A stretch of 64,000 nt of DNA from Boletus sp. NGJ. Its lineage: Eukaryota > Basidiomycota > Agaricomycetes > Boletales > Boletaceae. The position numbers and the translations under genes were made by a program. Below are positions 57,142 through 64,000 of this stretch, in pieces. The number at the start of each line of letters is the position of its first letter. Position 1 is the stretch's first letter. Location of the stretch: assembly GCA_019096195.1 (NCBI GenBank), contig JAGTXK010000028.1, forward strand, positions 1 through 64,000, given 5' to 3'. Below the pieces are notes generated by a model. The model was given only the letters and a program-made list of their open reading frames with translations. It was not told the origin of the DNA and searched no databases.

Positions 57142-59684
57142 CTATTTTGCACGCGATTTCAATCGAGTGGATCTTCCAGCCTGTAGGTCGACTCCTTGAC
57201 TGCCACTGACTGGGTTTTTCTTGACATGACCTGTCTTCTTTGTTGGGGCCTTTGAAGTACTGGCATCACCATGACTCGTGATCGCAATCGTCTCATTTCT
57301 GATACTGGTCGAGCTCCCACTTGTGCTGCCATTAGCCTCAGCCTGGTCACACAATCAAGTATCATCCCTACGACAGGAATACAACACTCACCCGAGGACC
57401 CTTGACAATGATTCAAGGCCTAGGATGTGGCCTCTGTGGTCGACTCGTGACCTATTAGCCAATGTGAATACACCAACACTACATACCTTATTTCCGGGTT
57501 CAGGTGCTTTATAGTTCTGGAGGGAAACGAGTGTTCTCACGGCTGCTTCTATACCCTCTTGCTCGTGCATTGCATGTCCTTTGAATGACAGGGTTGTCTT
57601 GTGGTTGATTAAATCGGCTTCATCATCATCATCTTCATTTATGTGGATAGAGTCGCCCACATCACTACTTGCAACCATGGTATTGTATGCGCTCACTGAT
57701 GAGGATATATTGAGGTCCTGCATGATCAGTTGTGAGACAATGTGAGGAGTGACGATGTAACACAAATAGTGCATGATTGGCAGGGGTTTGAATGCCTTGG
57801 TTGAAGTCGACGCCAAAGGGAATAACTGCAGCAATGTGTGCATGATGATCGCAGTCCCTTTCGGACCATAGCTACCAAATTAGATCAAGTTTGTTAGCCT
57901 CCCATCGCGAAAATATTTGCCAGCAATATGAAAAAAAATCTGCCTTACTATCCACTGCAAGAGTTCAACCAAATCTATGACAACATTTGAATTTGGGGTG
58001 GTCGCAATGCAGCAAAATGATCGATTGTCCATCCATCCATTTCCAGGTTGCCCATGAAACAGGTCCACACAAATAGTTGCATGTGTCTGTCTGGTTTGAA
58101 CATGATCTGTCTGAGGTCGTCATACATGCCGAGAACATGATTGGGGATTTGCTTGAAGTTGATGGCAGTCGCAGGCCAGTTCCTCCTATGAGCCATTTCA
58201 ATTGAATCTTTGCGCTGATGCAATCACTTGACTGTAATGCAGATTGCAGTAGCCAGGTGGAAGTCATCTTCCCCCTGTTGTAATTGGGTGGCATAATGGA
58301 TCAGCGCTGTCTGAAGGTCCACTGGGATATTCTTAGGAATAGGGTGTGAGCAGTCTGCACCTGGACAAGATCTAGGAATCACAATGTCCTCTTTGTCTGA
58401 CTGGGAGGTGTCACCATCCCCAGTTTTGGTAGTCAAGGTTTTTTTCACACCTTGATGACACGTATGGCCCTGTTCCTCGGCATTTGTGTAAGTTTGGTTA
58501 AATGGTAATGGTGCGCTGAATCAAACCTTCCTTCGCTCTGCATCTGGGCTAGGAGAATTGCTTTCATGGACTTCTTCGTCCTCCCATTCTTCGCGATTGT
58601 CCTTCTGTGCAGATGGTAGTCCCTTCCTGGCTTGATGATGTGCATGGCCCTGTTCCTCGTTTGTGTAAGTTTCGTTAAATGGTAATGATGTGCTGAATTG
58701 CACCTTCCTTCCATCCTCACTAGGACACCTGTGATCCATGCGATGTCTTTTCTGAGGGCGATGGTCATCATCCTCGCTAGATTTGTCCTCACTTTCCTCA
58801 CTCTCCTCATTCTCCTCAGGGATATCCTCATCGCTGTCATCAGCGTCACTTTCTTCCTTGTCTTTCTCATCGTGCACATGATTGGTGTTCATTTCCCCTT
58901 CACTCTCCCCACTATTGTTGTTCTCTGATCCAGTCAGATTGTCATCTCTAGCTTTTTGTTTGCCGTTCATCATCTGTGATCATAGTTGGTTGTCAGATGT
59001 AATTCATAGTTGAACACGTACCGCTATGGTCTTCTCTTCTCGTTTGCTTGCCTGCGAACTGTTGCGGAGATACTGGGCCAGCATATCCTGCACTGGCCAT
59101 CCGTTTTCATACTTCAGTAGCACTGGTAATTTCAATTGGACCTAATTTGTGAAGTGAGTCCACATATATGCACCTGAAAGTCTAGTCATTGCACATGCTT
59201 ACCTCACGGATCACCTTTTTGACCAGCTGGTTGTTGCGTTGGTGGTTCATTGTATGAGTTATGTCAAGATACTTGATAGCCAACCTGCGTATCGTGCGCT
59301 ATTCTCAATACTGTCAGCACACACAGTTCAGAGATGAAGAAATACAAACAGATATGTGGTAGTATTGCTCTTTGTTGTCTGTAAGGCCCAACTCGTCGAT
59401 TATTCGATAGCCTTTGCCCTCGCCTCACCCAGGTCAGCCCTTTGGTCTGGGAATGAGATCCAATGGTTGTACTGCAGGATAGTCAGGTCGTTTTGTTCGC
59501 TGTCGTTTCGCCTGTTGACTGCCTAGATAGATGCTGTATGTGTCAGTAGGATGAGTTATCACATAAGATATCATGCACGAGTGAGAAAGTCTAATTGTTC
59601 TTGCATCTGTGTGACCATTTTGTGCAGTGCGGCATCTTTTGAGGGTTTTGGTACCATTGGCTTAGGTTTTGTGATTGTGGGCAT
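57142..59684 (-). CDS. CACTA accessory gene (acidic, unrecognised domain)
   Basis: Multi-exon minus-strand gene beginning MPTITKPKPMVPKPSKDAAL with a coiled stretch KMVTQMQEQLDFL. Next exons: NRRNDSEQNDLTILQYNHWI, DQRADLGEARAKAI, YLDITHTMNHQRNNQLVKKV and QLKLPVLLKYENGWPVQDML. A highly acidic and charged middle exon follows (DDSDEDIPEENEESEESEDK, then basic RPQKRHRMDHR), including a short duplicated segment (SLPFNETYTNEEQGHAHHQ and a variant). Then CPGADCSHPIPKNIPVDLQ, NHVLGMYDDLRQIMFKPDRH, FVWTCFMGNLEMDGWT, and a tail with DLNISSSVSAYNTMVASSDV and a basic end (VDLQAGRSTRLKSRAK). It lies head to head with the transposase, 156 bp between starts. By position it would be the second CACTA protein, which in plants binds subterminal repeats; that role is inference. 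Contains some stops, for example in VLG*VLYS, that may be introns or decay. Confidence 0.55.
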
Positions 59685-59840
59685 GACAATGGCCTTGAGG
59701 GTAGTGATGGCGGGTTTCTGTTTTGTTGAGTGAGGTGTTTAGTGGGGTGCAAAGACTGCACACACGTTCGTGTGCATCATCACGTGCATGTCAATGTCTT
59801 CTCGAAATTCAGCCAAGTTCATTTTACTCTGCAACTCACC
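59685..59840. promoter_or_regulatory. Shared divergent promoter of the CACTA genes
   Basis: 156 bp between the two start codons. Contains the palindrome-like ACACGTTCGTGTGC near 59762-59775. No TATA box recognised. Confidence 0.4.
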
Positions 59841-62800
59841 ATGCGGAACCATCGCCGACATTCTGCACAGCTGTTTAAACCACAACGAGACCATGTCAAG
59901 AAATGTTGGTGTACTCCAACATGTGGCAAACACCTTAGCTTTCGACAGCGTCGCCACCATTATCGCAAAGCATCAGATAAGGGACTCTTTAGTGCGATAC
60001 ACGCATCCCAGAGTGTTGATTCTGCTGACTCAGACACCAACACCACTGAATTAGGTATGAAAAACTCATGTTTACTGATGAAAACACTTGTTGATGACCC
60101 CTTGCATGTTTCTCAGGTGGAATCTCAGAGTTAGGCAAACAAATTGAGATCAGACGACAAAACATGTCATTGGGCCTTGCGGACCTCCCAGAAGATTGCT
60201 CTCATTCCCCATCCAGAGAACGGCTTGATGAATCACAATGACTGGGATTGGGTAGTAGATGATGAGTCAGAAGAAGACACAGATAATGATAGCATCCTTC
60301 ACAATGATCCGGAGCTGCAAGCCCTTGCATTACAGGCACAGGAAGAGACGATGTTCAATATGCGTACGTATATCTACCAGATCCACAAACATGATACAAT
60401 ACAATCTTGCATGTAGGGAATAGAATTTTATCAGACTGCGATCATGACAATATACGTGCCTTCAATCTGCTCATCACAGGGAAGATCACGCAGTCAGCAT
60501 TCCAGCAGATGAGATATGTTTTCTGACACAAAATGAACCTCGACTCAGAATACACGATTTCGCACTGGATGACACTTCTTGTTGATATCACACCGGTCAT
60601 GTACGATTGCTGCATCAACTCATGTGTTCTATACACGTCACAGTTCAAAGCAAACAAAAAACCTCGCTGGCAGTTTGCCTACTTCCCACTTATTCCCCAT
60701 CTGCAAGGTTTTTTTCAGAGCATTGCCAGAATCTGCCTCATGGACTACCGGGCTAGCTTTAAACCCATTCAAGATGAAATCATAGATGTCTTTGACGGGG
60801 CTCATTATCATAAACTCACTGGCAAACGTGTTGTAGTGGACGGAATCAAATTGCACCATCAATACTTTTGTGATCCCCGTGATATTGCCTTCGTGCTCTG
60901 TATTGACAGTTACCTACTCTACAAGCGACGCAATGGCCCATCTGCGATGCCAATCATCTTACAGAACTACAACCTTCCTCTGAATCTCCACACACATCAC
61001 AAGCACCTGATTTGCCTCGGAATCATTCCTGGACTGTGGCAACCAAAAAATCTCGCATCCTTCCTCTCTCCACTCGACGATGAGCTTGTTGAACTAGCAT
61101 ATGGAGTACCTACATTCAACGGATCCACTGGCACCATATTTGACTTACATGCATACATTCTTTTCAAACTGGGCGACATTCTCGCCATCGAGAAGTTTCT
61201 CAACATCAAAGGCCACAATTCAATTTTTCCCTGCCAGTCATGCAACATAAAGGCTGTGCACAGCCCGGGAACAGTACACTATGTGCCCCTCCATTCTCCG
61301 AGACACCACCCTGAGCAGCAATCTCTTGTCACATGGAGGGCAGATGACCTTCCCTTGCGTGCTCATCAAGACTTTCTTCGGGTCTCTGAGCAGATTGCGT
61401 TTGCACCCTCAAATGCAGCCAAGGAGAGGATTGCGAAAGAAACAGGTATACAGGATCTCCCAGGATTACACCGAGTCAGTTCCCTCAACTTTGCACGCTC
61501 CATCCCTTGGGAATGGTTCCACTTACTACTTGAAAATGTGATCCCAAATCTCGTTGACTTGTGGACTGGAGGGTTTAAAGGTTTGGATATTGGCGATGGC
61601 AAGTTCAGAATCATGCCACACATATGGAAAATAATTGGAGAAGAGACTGCTGCCTCACTGTGTCATATTCCCGCATCATTTGTTCATGTACTTGATGACA
61701 TCACCACTAATCGTTCTGCTTTTACAGCCGAATCATGGTGCTTCTGGTTCATCTATTTGGCACCATATCTCCTTGAAAACCGGTTTCCGAAGAAGAAGTA
61801 CTACACCCACATGCATGAACTTGGTGCATTAATGGAAATCACTCTGCAATTCAACATTACAGTCCAACAGCTCAAGGATGTTGAAGCACGGCTGCGCAAA
61901 TGGGTTGAGAATTACGAAAGGTAAATTTTCATTTCTTCTTTAACATAGTAAATTCAGAGATGTGATTTAGATATTATTATCAGTATCATATCAAATGTCT
62001 TTCAGCTTGCACGCTGACCATCCATGGACTCCTTCATATCACGGACAATATCTGCTACTGTGGTCCTATCTGGTCAACATGGACATTCTTCATGGAACGC
62101 TACTGTGGAACTCTACACCGCGCCCTCCATTCTCGAAGCCAACCCTGGAGTAACCTCAATCATGTTGTCCACAATTCCATCATCCTTGAGCAGCTCGCTG
62201 TGTGCTATGAGGTCTCTGAGGAGCTTGCTTGGTGGGATGGTCGGGATAGCGATGGACCAGTTGGATCTGAACAAGTCTTTGAAGGGTGTAAGTCCAAGTT
62301 GTCTTTGTCCATCAATCAAACCTGTGTGCACTGATCACAATCTCAAATTTTATTTAGACGATGATTATGTTCTCCATGCTCCATTTACTATAAATACAAT
62401 AAATGATCCATCCCTTCAGCAAAAAGTTGCACACTATCTAGCCATGGTCTTAGGGCGGCGTGAAAGTGAGGTGAAGAAACGTATTGGCATTCCATCTTTC
62501 TTTGCTGGCAAGCTCAGGATATGAGGAGGGGGTGACTTGTTTTGAATGAAGGCTGTTGCTAGGAGACTGGCAATCCAAGAGAGGAGGAACTGCTATGTGA
62601 AGGTATGTGAACATGAATCCTCATGTTGATCAGCTAACCATCTGACGAACCTCAGTACGAGTTTGAGCTTGAGGGACGAAACGGCCCTTTGATTCACCAA
62701 GTCCAATATGGAGACCTTGAGAGGATTTTCGTCCTCACATTACCGACCAACACTTTCTTTGGACCGCTCAGCAAGAAAACACTTGTTCTCGCACAGGTAT

Positions 62801-63024
62801 TGCCATGGGAAGTTGCTGGAGAGAGTGGTGATGCAAGAATCAAAAATACCTTCATAGTTTCAAACAAGGCAGCAATTGTGACCGACATTCGAAGCCTCGA
62901 AGCAGTGGTAGGCTTGGTGGCAGTAAATGGGCGATGGGGGATTATGGATCATGGACGTGCAATGGCCACGAGAAGCTTTGCAGAGGAGGCGTTTTTGGAA
63001 GGCGCTGAGGAAGTTGGTGCATAG
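59841..63024 (+). CDS. Tnp2-family CACTA transposase (Transposase_21)
   Basis: N-terminal zinc-type motif CWCTPTCGKHLSFRQRRHHY, standard for basidiomycete Tnp2 proteins, is followed by an acidic part (DWDWVVDDESEEDTDND). The core: FNLLITGKITQSAFQQMRYV, YDCCINSCVLYTSQF, YFPLIPHLQGFFQS, VVDGIKLHHQYFCDPRDIAF, LLYKRRNGPSAMPIILQNYN, HKHLICLGIIPGLWQPKN, FPCQSCNIKAV, RSIPWEWFHLLLENVIPNLV and WCFWFIYLAPYLLE, read in one 463-codon frame (60533-61924). After an intron: LTIHGLLHITDNICYCGPIW, TFFMERYCGTLHR. The last exons give DDDYVLHAPF, YEFELEGRNGPL and RIFVLTLPTNTFFGPLSKKT, ending at 63024. A TGA before the 463-codon frame (in RYVF*HKMN) and a frame change near 60240 suggest recent decay; the core is intact. 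Confidence 0.85.
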
Positions 63025-63059
63025 GCATACCTCAGTTGATGGTGCATGTTTACAATCGC

Positions 63060-63291
63060 AAAGAATGAGATTTAGTGTCATGGACACTCGAACACTGAGA
63101 GGTAGTGTCCGCTACAGACACTAAAGCATAGCGTCACCAAGTATCAGTGTCACAAATGGTTTGACACTAATGGGTAGTGTCCATCAGCAGACACTAGACA
63201 GAAGTGTCCCTCATTCCAGTGTCACGGACACTGGTCTCAGACACACTAATGTCGGGGACACTTTCGAATAGTGTATTTACTTTTTGTAGTG
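63060..63291. repeat. Right subterminal repeats and terminus of the CACTA element
   Basis: About ten GTGTC/GACAC words, for example GGTAGTGTCCGCTACAGACA, CAGTGTCACGGACACTGG and GGTAGTGTCCATCAGCAGAC, ending TACTTTTTGTAGTG. Several are local palindromes. Confidence 0.8.
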
Positions 63292-64000
63292 TCTGTGACC
63301 GTCTCTTATCTGCTTCGACTTGATGCTCCACGCTACCCGCCACAGGTTTGAGAAATTGTTACGATCAGGGGGTACTAATCACCCTCTGGAACCTCCTCCA
63401 AGTAGATTGGAGCGGAGCGGATTGTTGCTCAATTTGAGATCAAGAGTGTAAGATCCCACCTGGCCCGAGACTCTTGGGCGATGTAAAAAAGGATCACCCG
63501 GAGCCCTTCATCTCCGCAATCCAGTGCTGGAATGATCACTGTTGAGCGGGAGACTTCATTGAACGTGACAGCCGCATTCCCCTTTTTTTCGCGTGGACAT
63601 TCCACACGCGCAAGAAGGTCTTAGCCCACCAGGGTGCCTCACGTTCGTACGTTCTTACACTTGCCGGTTTATTACTCGCTAAGGTGGCTTGATCGGGTTC
63701 AAATCAGGGGCAACGGTCACCCGGCTTGACACGTCTTTCCCCGGAGGATATAGATCTTCCCTGCACTCGTCTATGGCTCACATATCGGGACCAGACCGAG
63801 TACCAAAGATTCCAAGGGCCCCATCTGGTAAAGCGACTGGGTCAACACCATCATGGATTAATGAGTATCTCAACGACGAGGACGAGTCAACTATTGGCGA
63901 CGATGGATCCGTGTTTTGAATGGAAATACTGTATGTTGCTGTCCAAGCTTTAGGATATGTTTAGCCATCTAAATCATCCGGAACGTATTGACGACTATCT
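63292..64000. other. Right flank without a supported gene
   Basis: Normal CpG-rich composition resumes. A plus-strand frame beginning MAHISGPDRVPKIPRAPSGK (63773) and ending 63919 with acidic LNDEDESTIGDDGSVF could be a first exon of a gene running off the window, or chance. No domain. Confidence 0.3.

Larger units (their letters stand above)
56675..63291. mobile_element. CACTA (Tnp2/En-Spm-type) DNA transposon with two divergent genes
   Basis: The right end is secure: read on the minus strand it begins CACTACAAAAAGTAAATACA at 63291. The left end is tentative at CACTATTGTCGTGG (56675), the first CACTA preceding a cluster of subterminal repeats. Both ends carry repeated GTGTC/GACAC words. Inside are a minus-strand accessory gene (57142-59684) and the plus-strand Tnp2 transposase (59841-63024). 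No clear 3-bp target duplication was seen with this left end (GTG versus TCT), so the left border may be off by tens of bases or the end has decayed. Confidence 0.8.

Noticed and set aside
63685-63710. tRNA-like T-loop GGGTTCAAATC
   Set aside because: The flanking bases do not pair into a T-stem, and no acceptor or anticodon arm is present upstream.

Overview
The window is fungal nuclear DNA, most likely from an agaricomycete basidiomycete. Genes are compact and broken by many 45-80 bp introns. F-box/leucine-rich genes of the expanded basidiomycete type are present, and the mobile elements (Tnp2-type CACTA, pogo, chromodomain Ty3/Gypsy) fit that group. Overall the style resembles Rhizoctonia/Ceratobasidium. 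That placement is inference; no marker gene in the window settles it.

Layout. 0-0.5 kb: 3' end of an ankyrin-repeat gene. 1.7-14.5 kb: normal gene-dense DNA with a Dal5-type MFS transporter (-), an F-box gene (-), the GPI transamidase subunit GPI16/PIG-T (+), a zinc alcohol dehydrogenase (-), a syntaxin-6/Tlg1 SNARE (+) and a HAD hydrolase (-). 14.85-40.9 kb: one host gene of the SYG1/XPR1 family (SPX + EXS domains, phosphate export) that has been blown apart from about 4-5 kb to 26 kb by nested insertions. 42.5-52.2 kb: normal genes again: MIX17/CHCHD2-like (-), a probable Mba1/mL45-like mitochondrial protein (+), a second F-box paralogue (-), the checkpoint clamp loader RAD17 (+) and a TPR protein of the Mgr3/TTC19 kind (+). 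53.7-56.2 kb: a pogo-like DNA transposon with matching terminal repeats and TA target duplication. 56.7-63.3 kb: a CACTA (Tnp2) element with two divergent genes. The last 0.7 kb has no supported gene.

The SYG1 locus is the most informative part. Its exons can be recognised in order: start codon at 14852, SPX pieces at about 16.14-16.33 and 19.6-20.27 kb, membrane/EXS pieces at 21.4-22.67, 23.65-23.71 and 40.16-40.93 kb. Between them lie a 3.2 kb block (Helitron-type helicase tail, Gln-rich frames, Tc1 transposase remnant), a 1 kb foldback of low-complexity repeats, a solo LTR (TSD ATCAT), and a composite LTR element B (TSD CTACT). Element B itself holds a 43-bp minisatellite, another solo LTR (TSD AGAAC) and a chromodomain Gypsy element C, whose 3' LTR in turn holds a solo LTR (TSD GTGAT). 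The block looks strongly CpG-poor by eye, beginning at the SYG1 start and ending near 41.1 kb, with the innermost (youngest) insertion less depleted. This suggests methylation-driven decay of a silenced gene-plus-transposon island inside active chromatin.

Working links among the live genes: GPI16 and the SNARE serve the secretory pathway. MIX17 and the Mba1/mL45-like gene share a 240 bp divergent promoter and are both predicted mitochondrial. The second F-box gene and RAD17 start 57 bp apart head to head. Intron positions were inferred by eye from GT...AG borders and family alignment remembered from general knowledge; no search was run.
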